A DNA stretch of 64,000 bases from Cololabis saira (GCF_033807715.1 NC_084607.1:18540441-18604440), one strand, 5' to 3'. Shown: positions 12,448-26,000, numbered from the stretch's first letter. A program made the numbers and translations. Notes: generated by a model not told the origin, from the sequence alone.

Positions 12448-13641
12448 GGGCCCGATTTACTAAGATCCTAAATAAAGAGTACTAAATTGCGTGTGCACTG
12501 TGCACTGAAAAAGTTTGCGCGTGCTGTTGTTGTGTGTTTTTTGATCAACTAAGATTGCGTGAGCAATTGATAACAGGTGCAAACAGCAGTATTTAAATGA
12601 GGTGTTGCGCGTCTTACGGTTTGCGGTGCAAACTTTGCGCCATGGAGAGTCTGGATGGAAAGCAGGATATAGTCGCAAGCGCAAAATGAAATTTGACGAG
12701 TTGGAGTTAGAGATATTAGTGGAAGAGGCAAATTGTTGTGCCGTATTCAGCACCCCTGCCGTGAAAAGCAGCCCCTCGTATATTCAATGATAAGTAGACC
12801 AAGAAAAAAAACAACACACTGACACTTCAATATATTTATATATACACACTCACACAAACACATACTTAGGAGTTTATATTATATATATTCACAAATATTA
12901 TGGAAGACAACACAGTAAGCAGGCTATTAATTAATGACATCAATAACCATTCACCCGATTTTTGTTATCTGTGACTGTGATTGTGGGAAAGTATGACTAT
13001 TGTGGAATCCATGAGCGCATTTAAACATGAATCATTAACACAAAACTGGACGCTAAACAGAACATGACACGGAATGAAAATATCTTTTTTGTCAGACGAG
13101 GGGGTGCTTTTCAGGGCAGGGGTGCTGAATACGACACAACACCGGGGTATGACTGCAGAACAGGCGCAAAATAAGAAACACTTTTTTCTCCATGAAAACA
13201 CGTGATTTATTTATTATCACAAATAAAAAAATGAATGTGCCTCCTGTGGCAACCTTTTGCTGAATAATACTCGATTTAACATTCAAATAAAATATTTCTC
13301 CTTTTGCATGTGGAGATTAGCACCTTCCTTTCGAATGTATTAAATACAGACACAATCACAACCCCTGCAAAAAACTTTCAGGCTTGGTAAATCTCATTGC
13401 GTGTGGTAAATGGACCAATTTGCATCTTCCCCTCCCAGTATTTAGGATTTCTGGCGGGTACGCCCCATATTGATTATTCATCAGGGCAAAAGTACTAAAT
13501 GAATAGCGTGTGCTATTTTGCGCATTTGAGAGGCGCAGTCCTCTTTGCACGCTGTTAGTAAATCAGCTGGCACATTGGTTTGCGGGTGCTGTCAAGTTTG
13601 CACACGTTTTTACACACGCAAACCTTTAGTAAATCAGGCCC
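12448..13641. mobile_element. Harbinger-like nonautonomous DNA transposon
   Basis: The ends are inverted repeats (GGGCCCGATTTACTAA and its near mirror ending at 13641) beside TAA on the left and TAG on the right, consistent with a worn 3-bp target copy. An internal frame at 12674-12733 reads RKRKMKFDELELEILVEEA, resembling the Myb/SANT-like DNA-binding protein of PIF/Harbinger elements. No DDE transposase is seen. The left arm 12735-12780 reappears inverted at 13095-13140. Confidence 0.75.
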
Positions 13642-16600
13642 TAGGTGTGGATGTTTTTGTCTTTCCTTGGTTTCAAAGGGTTTTGCAGTAGTGTTTCCGA
13701 ACTAGACATGAGGAGGCAGTGACTTCACATTCTTAGTCATTTATTTTATCTTTTAACCTCAAATAATACTCAAGACTTTTAAATAATATCCATCCCTCAA
13801 CATGGTTGGAAAAAAAAAGGTCAGTTTGCTGTCTTGCAGTGTAAGTCAGCCTTCCATGTTATTCAATCATCATTATCATTTTTTTCTGTACAACAACTCT
13901 ATATTTTTATCTACATGCTTCGTTTTTTTTCTTATTTTTCTTTAATTTTAGTTTAATCCAGTTCAGTTCTATCCTAGAGAACCAGCTTCTAAACACGTGT
14001 GGTTTGCTTGGCTGTTGTATGGCAGTAGGTAAAACGTCTGGTAGCCACAACTCTGGTGATGTTGAGATGAAGTCATCATGTCAAAACTCATCCATCATGC
14101 ACCAGATGTAAGAGTACAAACATTCAGAACAGGCTTATTTCTAGACCTTCAGTAGCATAGATCATATCAAAATGTCATGACAATTCATGCTTGAAAAAAG
14201 TGACTAATCGTCTTGTGACTGCTGATTTAAAATAAAGAAAAAAAGGTCACAGCAGATATATTGAATTTCCTGTAACTTATATGTATTTTGTTTTTTCCCC
14301 TCCAATGTTTCTCTCTACAGTGTGAAATAGGGGAGCGGCTGTGATTCAATCACCCATATGTCAACCTTTTGCACACTTCCCTGTCCAAATAGCCAATCAG
14401 GATCTATTTAGGCAGCAGTGGCCTGGAACTGGATCTGACAGGCCTGGCAGAGGTGTTCTGCACCACATGTGAGCCATGGAAGTCCTCAGAAGCGCAGGTC
14501 TGAAATCCATACTGGGGTTTGCACAGACACTGCTGATTAGCACACTGCTAGCGCAGACGTGCAGGACAAGGTTGTCGGATCTAATTGTTTAATGGACAGA
14601 GAGCGAAGTCACACCAGTAATAAAGAATTCTTAGAAGTAAGATGCTAAATCTATCCATTGATGATTGTAAGACGGTTTGCTTCTGTTTTTGTCTTTTTTT
14701 TTTTTTTTTAAATGCCACATAGGTATATTCAAACGCATTATCTTTGTGTATTTAAAATGGTAATTCACACATGGTACCAGGAGCAAAGATAAATGCATGA
14801 TAACACAAACCAGTCCCATCTGGACAAGATAAATGCATTGTTACTCAGCACTGTTATTTTGTCCTTCATTATTTTTATTTATTCTGTGTAAACTTCAGCC
14901 CTCGGACTGCCAGATCAACTTTCAGGAGGCCTGCAATTTCAGTGTCCTGCCTCCACGCTTGGATTAATTTGGTTTAAACAAACTGGTTCTGGGCTTTGTG
15001 AACCATTCAGACCACAATCATTGTTGAGTGCCCAATCAGACACTTTCAGCTCCAGAAAGCTTCTCTTTTTCTCCATGTTTTTACACGTCTGAGGGTCATG
15101 AGATCATCTTCTAAATAATATGATGGAAATGGTCTTTTTCTTCTACGATTAGACTTGTTTTGCCTTCATTTCTATTTTGATTTCAGAATTAGTTTCTACA
15201 TACATGGTTTACATATGTGAATTTACCTGATGAAAGACAATTTTTTTTTCTCAACAAAAGTCCAATTCAATTCAAATCAACCTCATGTTTGTTTTTGGTA
15301 AGTGGTAAGATATATTTATTCAACTTGGGCTTCTCTTTGTTGACTCTGTTAAATTTTCAGTATAATAACTAAGCTCCATTGTATCCTAAGGATCTAAGTG
15401 TGACATATTATCACTTAAAGACACATAATTACTCAAATATGGTCCCTTTTTTTCTGGCGCACAATTTGGGTTTGTGAAGAAAATGCACTTTCTGCCTGTA
15501 AGATTCAACTTTTTTCTTTTTCTTTTTCACAAACCTTTTAAAATAGGGCTTGCTTGGGTCACAGTGAGGCATCCTTTCAGTTATGCTACAACAAGGTGAA
15601 ATGTTCCATGATGCACTGGGCAATTTCTTCAATCTGTTTTCTCTACTTCTCATTATTGCTTTCACTTTGTTTTTCTTCTAATTATTATTTTTTTTTTTTT
15701 CTGATTGCAGGTGTCCTTGTTCTATTCGTTGTTTGTTTCATTGTTTTTTTCTGCCCCATCCTCTCCTCCAGTATCGGTGGTGAGTTTGGGTCTGTAAAGG
15801 ATTTCCTACCATGAAAAAAGGGAATTTTTGTTTGTTATTATCGTTGAACTGCAATACAAAGGATGGAATCATAGTAAAGATTTGATGTGATGTGATGTTT
15901 TTCTTGGCCAAAAATTTGATTTTTTTAAATCTTTTTTTTACTGTACATACTATTATATTGAACTAGACTATAGTAAATTATATTATTGGATTGAAATGAC
16001 TGCATTGATTCTCACTGAATTCAAATGGATTATGATTGAATTCAAATTAAATTTTTTATTGGTCTTCAATTTAACTTGTCTACTTTCTCTGTAAAATGCC
16101 AGGAAAAGACGTTTATTGACTTGACACTGTACAAACAAACTAAACTGACTTGAGAATGAATTGCAGGACTTGAATTGCAGAAGTTGTGTTGGCTAAGTTA
16201 CTGGTAAGGCATTTCTTTTAAAAAGTAGAACACCAAATAAGCTCGAACATTCAACCGTCTGTTTACAGTTTCTTCAAGTCAAGCTACTGGGCATTGCACT
16301 GATTTAGAAACAAAAACAACAAAAATGACCAGAGACTTTCTTGTGTTTACTTTATGAACTTTGCCCAATTTGTCTCAATTGCTCTGGCAGGTCACTGAAA
16401 CTGTATATGTTCTGTCAAAACCATGTAAAATATGACAAATCACCCCAGCTTGATTCATCTAGAATTTGACTTGTTGTGAAGTTGTGTACTCTCTCTGTGG
16501 CGCCACACTAACTCTCCTAACATCGAATTCATTTCCATTTATTTACCCTTGGTCTTTGCTTTTCGTTCAAAGACAAAGTAAACCAATACTTTTTTCAAGG

Positions 16601-17646
16601 TTTTTATTAAAATGAAAAGCAACAATAAGGTTTCTGCCAGGAAAATGTGTCCAGCATTTAGTTTTCCTAGAGTGACATGCAACAGGCTGTTGCATGTTGC
16701 CAACAGCCCCATAAAAATGCTCTCCATTTACTGTCTCTTTAGGATGTTTTCAGACATTTCTGAGTGTTTCTCCAAATTATGACAAAAAAACAACAAAAAA
16801 ACACACAATCTTAAATTTTACAACAGCAGCTTTAAATTTTATTTTTCTGTCCATAATCTTGCATTTTGCAAAGCTGCTCTCACTAGTAAAAGAAGTTTGA
16901 ACTCATTTACCTTGAAAAAAAATTCCTCCCGGCCCAAAATTGTTTAATAAAACTGAGAACCTAGCTGTTTTTGCAAACTAACCACACACCATCCATCATC
17001 CTGCAGCAGGTAACCAAATTATTCTTCTGTAGGGACCTGAATAGAAAGTGGACTGGACTTTCTGGACCCTCCAAAGGGAATTAAGGTGTGTGGACAGGCT
17101 TTGTTTAATGTTTAACAGACACAGCTCAGAAACACCGTTATCACTCCATATACAGGTAGATATACTTTTATATAAAAGCACCTTCTGTTTTTCCTGTGGA
17201 GGTTTTTCTGAATTAATTTTTGCAAATGTTTGACTTAAGAGACTTTTTAGCTCAGAGTCCCCCTACAGGTGCGGAGGTTAAGTTATTTTCAACACTATCC
17301 AAGCAATAGAAGGGGCGGGAGATCAAATAGTTAAGTGTGTTTTCAAATGACATTGAAACCGATATTTTAACATGAAAATAATTTTAGAGGTTATAGGTTA
17401 TGAACGAATAAACTGATAAACGGGTAATGCAACTTGCTTTACTCATTTTTTTTTTATAAAGCACATCTTTAAGTATAACACTGGATATCTATAACACTAT
17501 AACACTGGATAACTAGGAAAATAAAGTGTAAAAGTAACAAATATAGAAACAAGGGAACTTAAGGGAACATCTGTTGTGGGACTGGATTGATACTGTACTA
17601 CAAGTTTTTGAAGACATGAACTCTCCTCATTTTACATCTATAGTAT
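13642..17646. other. Noncoding, nothing firmly recognised
   Basis: AT-rich with many poly-T and poly-A runs. About 14325-14580 is a more complex, CCAAT-containing unique stretch that could be an enhancer. No coding exon is supported. Confidence 0.5.
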
Positions 17647-17821
17647 TTAAAGGGGACATATTATGAAAAACACGTTTTTTCTTGTTTTAACATATATAAA
17701 GTGGTCTCCCCTCACCTTGCCAGCACAGGGGAGACAAAATCCCATGAATTTCTGCAAGGTCTGTGACCCCTGCCTTACAGAATCCCCCAGTGTCACGTGA
17801 TTTTTTTTGAGCCGATGAGAA

Positions 17822-17855
17822 TCTGCGCCTCGGGTGACGTCACCCGAGGCGCAGA
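17822..17855. promoter_or_regulatory. 34-bp perfect palindrome centred on a CRE
   Basis: A 34-bp perfect palindrome has the cAMP-response element TGACGTCA at its centre, flanked by GGG/CCC and GCGCCTC arms. It lies inside the TTAA element, upstream of its putative mini-gene, where it could act as a CREB/ATF promoter site. Confidence 0.6.
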
Positions 17856-17961
17856 GGTTCGGCCTCCGCTGCTGAAACCAGGCCCAAAACCAGCTCTCTC
17901 CGTCGGCTCGAGCATCCGCCATTGTTCTGAAGCGGTGGCTGAACAGCGAGGGAGAGTAGAA

Positions 17962-18325
17962 ATGAGATTTTGCATCGACATTTACCCTCATAAAAGGATC
18001 AGTTCCCACAGCACGGACCCGGTAACTGCACACGAGTCAGCGGTAAGTTCCTTTTTTTTATGTTATTTATATTTGTATGATCTTTGCATGGGCTAAGTAT
18101 TTAGCTTAGCTCCGGAGCCCTGGCGCCGCATACGGAGCTGCGGGGGCTGCTCACGGACCGGACCGTCGAGGAGCCCCAGGCTCGGGGCTCTATTAGTACC
18201 GTAATACATTTTTCTTCTGTGGTTTCAGATTCAAGCACCTGGAGCTGTTCACATTCAGAAGACGCGCAGTCCTTCCTTGAGCCAGCAATAGTGCATACAT
18301 TTTATTTATATATTTTAACAATAAA
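17962..18325 (+). other. Possible two-exon mini-gene inside the TTAA element
   Basis: ATG at 17962 opens 27 codons (MRFCIDIYPHKR...) to a consensus donor GTAAGT at 18043. A polypyrimidine-TTTCAG acceptor ends at 18228. The next segment continues in frame for 20 codons to TAG at 18289-18291, with AATAAA at 18320-18325 and GT-rich sequence after it. The predicted 47-residue product has no recognised family. It could be the eroded ends of an autonomous element's gene. All signals are seen, but expression is inference. Confidence 0.3.
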
Positions 18326-18476
18326 GTTGCCATTTATGAAAATTCAGTGTTGTGATTTCTTTACAGTTAACATGATTCATTTGTCTTGTAACATAAGAAG
18401 TGAAATGAACTGTTAACTGTTTAGAATTAAATGAAATCTTCCTGTTTGAAGACCAGGTGACTAAAGGCTGATTTAT

Positions 18477-18539
18477 GGTTCCGCGTTACACCAACGCAGA
18501 GCCTACGGCGTAGGGTACGTGTCGATTTAACGCAGAACC
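18477..18539. repeat. Hairpin fragment of a second DNA element
   Basis: Arms GGTTCCGCGTT and AACGCAGAACC enclose CAACGCAGAGCCTACGGCGT-like sequence typical of a dispersed fish MITE. It is nested in, or a part of, the TTAA element. Confidence 0.5.
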
Positions 18540-18825
18540 GTGGACACGCTTTGCTACGCAGCCGCTGCTCTTCTGCCCGGAGCGACGCTTTCTCTCCTCC
18601 CCTGCTACACGTCATTCAAGCAGCCAATCAGCGCAGAGCCTCATTATCATAGCCCCCCCGCCCTGAAAATGAAGCACAGAAAAAGGCTTTAGAAGCGGAA
18701 AAATAAAAACATGGCCCAGAGACTGAATTTCTGATTTATGCAGAAAAAACAAGCTTTAGATTGTTTTTAAGACATTCAAGGCCTGTTTAAAATATACATT
18801 AAATGCCATAATATGTCCCCTTTAA

Positions 18826-21800
18826 AATAGCTTTTTTTTTTTGTGACAAAGCTCAATGGTCCCATAGCATTAATAACCTTTTTACTGTAAACGTATATTC
18901 TTCTTTCACTGAAAACTGCTCTGATTCGCACAATTTTAGTGAAAGTTTACACTCTTTACTATCTAATATTAAATCTGGGGTTGTTTTATCTCCACAATGT
19001 CCCTCTAATTCACCGGAGAATCACTAACGGAGAACACAACAAAAACAAAACATACATCATTTTCAGACTGCACATGCATGCTCAACTTTCCCAAGAATCC
19101 TGCACACTTTATAAATCACACCATCAGTGTGAGGACAGGTTGATGACGTCATTCACGGTCAATTTCCAGCAGCCAGCAGGGCTTTGATTAGAGCAGTAAA
19201 TCTCCTGTCCTCCTGAATGAAACCCGGGTTTAATGGTCAGCCCTCCACACTAGATTTATAAATGTGAGGGAATCAAAAAATTTGAATTTGGATTTTCAAA
19301 AGTCTCAAAAGAGAGGACATTTTTACACTTGACTTGAGAAAATAAACGTGGCGATATGTGATAGCTCATTCAATTTCCTCATAGAACCAAAATATAACAG
19401 TAATTCATGTTTCAGTGGGCTGTACTCGTTGGAGTCCCATTTGGTGGATTATTATGGTCTGAGAATTATGGTCTTCCAGAGGTCACAAGGAGTTTATCTA
19501 AATGCTTTAAAATGTTATATGGAACCCAGAAAGGTAAGAAAGTTGTCCTCTTAAGCTGTTTGTTTCATCCAGCTCCCGTGGAGTGTAAACATCCCTGGCA
19601 GAAAAGCAGTCAACAATTTGCACAATTTTCTGCTCAGAAAAACCGTCTGCTAGAAAGGAGCTTGATGGGTCCCAAAGACAGAGGAAAGAAAAACATTTCA
19701 TGTTATGCAATGCTTAATTTGATTAAATAGGTCAATTCTGATAAACAGGTCAAAGGTTTGGAGTAAATAGTTTGTAACTTGATATGCCTTTTTCAGACTA
19801 CAACCACATTTTTACCCCTGTAGTTTCTGTCTCTCGAGGACATTGGTGATGTTGGCACCTGCAATATTCTCCCCTTTCTCTACTTTGGCCAGCTTAAAGA
19901 GCTTCATTCTACGGCCTGAGGGTTTAGAGAGCCGCAACAAAGTGAGAGCAAAGTCCAAATGAGGACTGCATGCACTTAAGAAGAGGGTGTTACTGTGAAA
20001 TTGAAACCAGCATTTCTAGCGTTGCCAAATATGCTGCATATTGCATCAGTGTCATGTATATATATTTGATTGATGAGGTAGAATGGGAGTCAAAATGACC
20101 CCACGTCAAAACCTGGATCAAATATAATGGATGTTCAGGACTGTCTTGTTACTCTTATGTACACACATAGAGTAACATTGCATCCTGACATGCATTTGAC
20201 TGTTGTCCAAGCTGTCATTGCTCGGGGAGCCTATGGTCTTAAGTGCTCAGCTGGTAAACAAATCAGGGTTTATTAAATACACACTTGTCACTCTCCACTA
20301 GCCAGGCATGGAAAAATTTATTTTGACAAACGTTGGCCCACAAGACTTAAGTGTCCCCAGCTGACGCCATCAGATAAATACTTCTGAATTAGGAAATGGA
20401 TTGAATTTAGCCAAGGTATGCTTTTAAAACATGAATTTTGTGCTATCCATGTGGCCTATCTAAGGTCAATAAACAGTCCATGAGTGACACATCTAATTGC
20501 TTAATCTAATTGTGTTGCTTAAGTGTAAGGTCTGACTACTGTACATTAAACCTAAGCATTTACCCACAAAATCTATACTTATTTACAAAAGTATTCATGT
20601 AGGAAACTTTGTGTAAATTCTCTTTTGTTTAAACAAAAAAAAAAAGGAAAGTATACATCATGGATCCATGCTTGCATCTGTGCATGGCTTTGTTTATATT
20701 TTGTACTGTTGGCATGTGATATATTGTGTTCCTTGGAGAATACATCTGCAGGATTGTAAACGTGCACAGAAAAATTCATTCATTGCAGTCAAAGGTCAAG
20801 TTGAAAAATGGAAAACCTTTCCTCATGCCTCGGCATATGTGCGCACAAAGTACCTCTCATTCTCATTCAGGTGGCGCGTTGACTACATTTACTGTAAGTG
20901 AAGTCAGGAGGCTAAAAATAGGCCCATCAGCGTTGTTGCATCTAGTAGTCTGCAGTTGCCAGGCTTTTTGGGGGCCACACAGTAAGGCCCCCCTTCATGC
21001 AGCCGTCTGTCAGGTCATTGTAATACAGCGGGGCTGCAGAAGCACAAGTGAGTTGTCCAACCTGCCAACCAGCAGCGGGTGACTGGGCGGTGGAAAAAGC
21101 AGCAACTCTGGGTGTGGTGAAGCACGCTTCGGCTGCTTGGAGAACATTTATGCACTTTATTATACAGTTTTCAAGAACTTGGTTTGAAGAAATTAAACTA
21201 GTCCATAAATAATTGTTAAAATAGTGAATCAGACATTAAGAAGGATTTTGATTGTGTATTTTGAGATGTATGTTTTGTCAGCAAAATAACATTTTTGTGA
21301 TTTTATTGTATTCAACAATAACCTGTTGTTCCTTTTAGATTTTTGAAACATAACTTGATTCAACATTAACCACTATTTCAATTCCAATAATTTGTGACAA
21401 CATAAACTGTCAGTTGACAGTTGACATAAAGCCGTCAGTTGGTGAGGGTGACTGGAGGCTGTTTTTCAGAAATCACTGCTTCATTGTGATAGCTGTTCAC
21501 TTGTAGATTCATAGCATTGACTGCTAATTAACATAATAATAAATCGGAATAAATCACTAACTAACTAACTAACTAACTAACATATGTATGTAACCATAAT
21601 GTTAAATTAATTTGAAAAAGAGTAATAAATTGTTGAGAATTAACAGAATCAGTTCTTAATATTTTATGCTTAGTGAGATTAGAATGTGGTGATTGAAGTT
21701 AAACAGGGTTTTTACACATTACAAGACATATTACTCATGGAAATAAAATAAAGAAATCTAATCCAGAACTGGATGGAAACGGTGCAAAATATCACAAATC

Positions 21801-22949
21801 TATACAATAGAAGTGGATATAGTAGCTTGTATTTAGTATGAAATTAGTCGTGTCAGCTCTCAAGCAGGATTATTGTTTGATTTTATCAAGGCTCATACAG
21901 CTCCCTACATGTAACTATAACGCTGTCTAAATATATGAACTCAACATACAGCGTAGAACTTTGAGGACATTTTCCTCTCTTTTATACACCTCAGATATTG
22001 AAGGAAAAAAGGGATAGGTGTGGTAGCTGGGACGAAAGTGGACTCAGACGTTTTAGACAGGGATGCTCAGTATCTATAATATTCGGATTCCTCTAATGAA
22101 CAGATAAAATGCCAAATTAGGATCCACCGTGCCTGTCAAGCAAGTCAGTCTAATGGAAAGGAGAACATGTCGGCCAGAGGTTTTACACCACAGATTGTGG
22201 TCAACTGTAATGAAGGCTTCAACACCCGACTGGTATCTTTCAAAGTCTGTAGCTTGTGTGAATTATCGTGATCTCTGGGGCTAGACAAAAATGTGGGGAA
22301 AAGGTGTGAATGGTAATGAAAGCAAGAATGCATTTCATTTACTTTGTGCTACTTTGGCAAGTTTGCTGAGCTGAACGTCTGTGCTTATGCATGCGCCATG
22401 TTTTTATTGTAGACTGCACACTGGACTTCGTCACAGCAGACACAGTCCTAGAAAAATAAAGAATGTGTAATAAATTTGTCTTTCGGTTTTCAACTTGTTC
22501 TCTGGTAACTGATGCCATATGGTCAGTGTCACATGTAATCTTCGCTGTAAGTCCACAGATCACAACCAGGTAGATGGGTGGATGGAAGTCTGCATTAAAA
22601 AAGAACAACAATGCTCTATGATATATTCACATTAATACTGTTTACACTAACACATAACCAGCTAGTCCCTCAAATTGGTTGTTTGCATTTCATGTGGGGC
22701 CGTGTGTGTTAACACTACTGTGCTTTTGTTTGGTAACACAGACTTGACTTTCTGAGTGGGACTCAATAATTAATTAAGAATTCTTTTATATTTAGTTTCT
22801 CTTTTGTTTCCTATTGGTTTTTACCCTTTTCAGTTTTGCCCCACAATCAACTTTTAACATCTCTCCTTTTCTTCTCTCCTGTGGGCTCAGTCATTACCAT
22901 AACAACAGAGTCAGGCACAAAAGTCCTCTGGGCATGTGACAGGATTGTG
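18826..22949. other. Noncoding, short tandem repeat only
   Basis: AT-rich intergenic DNA with an ACTA repeat at 21556-21581. Open frames of up to 118 codons (20726-21082) have no domain, no splice context and no codon pattern like that of sox9. No gene is supported. Confidence 0.5.
21556..21581 (+). repeat. (ACTA)n tetranucleotide repeat
   Basis: About 6.5 perfect ACTA units in AT-rich intergenic DNA. Confidence 0.9.
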
Positions 22950-23020
22950 GGATGGGGGGGCACATGGATGGGGATATAGAGGGAGAGGAAGGGAGGGAAG
23001 GAGGGATGGAGGGAGAGAGG
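22950..23020 (+). repeat. G-rich purine tract (GGGA/GGGAGG)
   Basis: A strongly purine-biased stretch has many G-runs of three to seven on the plus strand. It can form G-quadruplex or triplex structures. The open frames over it are low-complexity artefacts. Confidence 0.8.
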
Positions 23021-26000
23021 TTGCCCATGCTAATATCTGCAGCTGGGCCTTTGGTTTTGTTCTCTATGCAGCTGGGCTGGATGAGAGAGTCTGGATTCCA
23101 ACACACCCCCATCGGCATAAATCTTGCCATGCTTGAGGCTGCACACACTGAAACAATGCTACTGGGTCAGTCTATGCCAAGTCGGCTGGCTCCGCGCATA
23201 CACACATGCACACAGTCATACACGCGCACACACATGCTTACAAATAAATTGTTGTTGGGTCTAGTTGTTTGTAGCTACCATGGTCTTTTTTTTCTGACGT
23301 GGATTGCATAAATTAATCATTTATCATCTACTCAGACTGTGTCTAAATGAAAACCCAGACGGGCTAAGTATTCCTTTCAGTGGCATTGCCATTGTCTATA
23401 GAACAAAACCAGACAAGATTGTGTCATGTGCGCGGGTCAAATCCAAGACTAATTTTGATCTTTGCTTGTCAGTAAAAGTCTGGAGTTCCTTACTCTTGAA
23501 AATCCACAGTTGTGTAGTTAACTCTGGCTGCATGAAGACTTAAGAAATAAAGAAAACAGATACTGGGAATCTGATGTGACTTCTTAAGTTCTGAAACATT
23601 CAGCACAACCGTGCACCCAAACCAGACCGGCACGGATTAAGACAAAGCAAAATCCAGAAACAGTGAAAATCCTGTCTCCTACACATTCACGCACAGCTTT
23701 CAGCCCATCATTAATAACCCTATAGAGAGTTCTTTATGTCCGAGTGGACAGTGTCACTTTTTGGAGTCAACTTTGACGAGATGAATGTGCGCAGGGAGCT
23801 TGAATGCTTTGCAGCTGGGTGTTGAGCAGGGTGCTGGTGACAGCGGGTACCAGGGCAGAAATCCCATGGCAGAAAGGGCATCTTTGTTGGGCCCAGGTGC
23901 TCTCTGGATGCACTGCCCTCACATCCTGTTCAAGCTTATTCATTATGCATGAGTCGTACATTTAAAATCATGAGCTTCCTGTCAAAAGCCAGAAAGGGCC
24001 GGCAAGTGTGCTTTCTGTGGTTTCAGAGGGAGAATAGAAGCGTAGCATTTTCAAGTCACTGAAAAGGCCTTAAGCAAAGGCCATTGTGGCATAGGCAAGC
24101 ATTATAAAACACATTATAGCTCTAACTATTTGTGATACAACAAGGTCTCATAAACCAGTCAATGCTTTCAGCTCTGCTGACATGGACTTTCACAGTTGTC
24201 TTCCTCCTCAGCAGCCTCTGTATGGACTGCATAAATATGCATTGTCTGCGTGACATGTAATGAGTTTTGGGTAGCTTATTGGGAGAGTTTTGGTAGCAAC
24301 AATTTATCATCATCAGTCGCTGACATGATAAATAAAAATGCGAAGTCCTCTCCTCTCATGTGTCACACAGCTCCCACGAGAAGATCAGGCGCAGTAATTA
24401 CTGCCGGATTACAATAATCTACATTTGGAAGCGTATCCTCCCCCTGGTCTTTGTAGCTCAGCACGAGATGAATCCAGTACAATTAAGCCATTTTGTTTCA
24501 CTGCATGACTGTTCATTAGCATTATCTACACCAGGAGCTTCAGCTGCCAGACAGGGTCCCCTTAAGGTTTTCATCATTTCATCTGTTCCCTTGGTTACGG
24601 CTCAGTCTCCTAGGATCTGGGGTCAGGGTGGGTCACTGCCTGATAATGTGATCAGACTACCAGAATTACTCCTGGAAGTTTTAAAACTATCCCAGCAGAG
24701 TCATATTCTGTTTACAACAGTATGTAGTGTTATCAAACAAAGTGGTAAAGTCTTGTTTCTGACTGCCGTGTGATCCACACTAAGTCCATTGGACTCTGGA
24801 CTTAATAGTTTGTGACCTCGACCCAGAGGGGTGCCACACTTCTGATAAAAGGAATATCACCCTCCGTAGCCTGGAGCATCTCTCTCCACTGAGTGACCCA
24901 TCAATGTGACTAGCTACTGGCCCAGGCAGGGGCACTGCAGGTGGGGACATTAACCATTAAGAAGACTGTGCTTCTGAGTGTCTGGGGATGGGGCAGACTC
25001 TTTGCCTTGAAATGGTCTTCAGGGCAACTTAGCACAGCATGGCTTTAACAAGATTTAGGGAGTGAAACCCTTTTATCAGGTCTTACCAGGATGAGACCCC
25101 ACGGCTGCCTAAGCAGATCCCTGGGCTCTGATCTTGCTGAGAGAATTCTCATGACAGTACTTACATGATGAAATCATGAGTGGTTCATCATAATAAATGT
25201 ATTTCACTGCACTACATAAACCTAAACTGTCTTAGACAAAGAGATGAGCACATGTATAGTGCTAGTGAAGACCACTTGTGCGCTAGGAGGTTGTACTAAA
25301 TTGACCTTAAATTAATATCACGATTAATGTAACAATTTAATTCAGTTATAATTAATGAGCCTTTATTTTAGGTTGTTTTTTTCCCCTCACCGATGACTTA
25401 CGGTTTTGAATATGCTAAACTATCAAAACTATTGTTATAATAAAAGAGTGCATATCTTTGTGATTATAACAGAAGTGAAGGGAAACATAAATCTGAAGTA
25501 TTTGTGGCAATATGTTGAATATTTTGAAGGTTGCCATCAAAACATACATTACTTTTTCATGGAGAAAAAAAATGTTTTAATGTAATGTAAAAAAGGTAAG
25601 TTTCCTAGAAAAGAAGACCTTAACTTGCAAAGATTTTTGTTACATATTTGAACAAAATGACAACGATTCTGTTTAGAGCAGTACTCAGTGAGTACAGGGA
25701 TGATTACAGACACAGTCTCTCTCTCTCTCTTTGAGCTTTACAGTGTTCAGATCTGGAGTCGTGCTGCAAGCATTGATGCAGATTTGTGGCGTTAATCTTT
25801 GGTCATTGAAACTGTATTCATGTACTGTTCATGTTTCACATCACTTTATTCAGGGTCATCTTCAGAAAAGCCCAAACCTATCCGAACAGTGGACACTGCA
25901 GTTTTTATTTTATTTTATTTTTTATTTTTTTACAAGGTGGTATTTGATTCATCCCTACAGTTTCATTGCCCCAGACTGCCCATGTTGCAGCACCATCTGT

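Larger units (their letters stand above)
17651..18821. mobile_element. TTAA-flanked nonautonomous transposon
   Basis: Terminal inverted repeats AGGGGACATATTATG and CATAATATGTCCCCT are 15/15 complementary and flanked by TTAA on both sides (17647-17650, 18822-18825), the target of piggyBac-type elements. The 1171-bp body has a CpG-rich centre unlike the AT-rich surroundings, a 34-bp perfect palindrome, a hairpin fragment of another element, and gene-like signals. No transposase is present. Confidence 0.8.

Noticed and set aside
24360..24773. 137-codon open frame
   Set aside because: No domain or exon signals; the DNA looks more like unique noncoding sequence.
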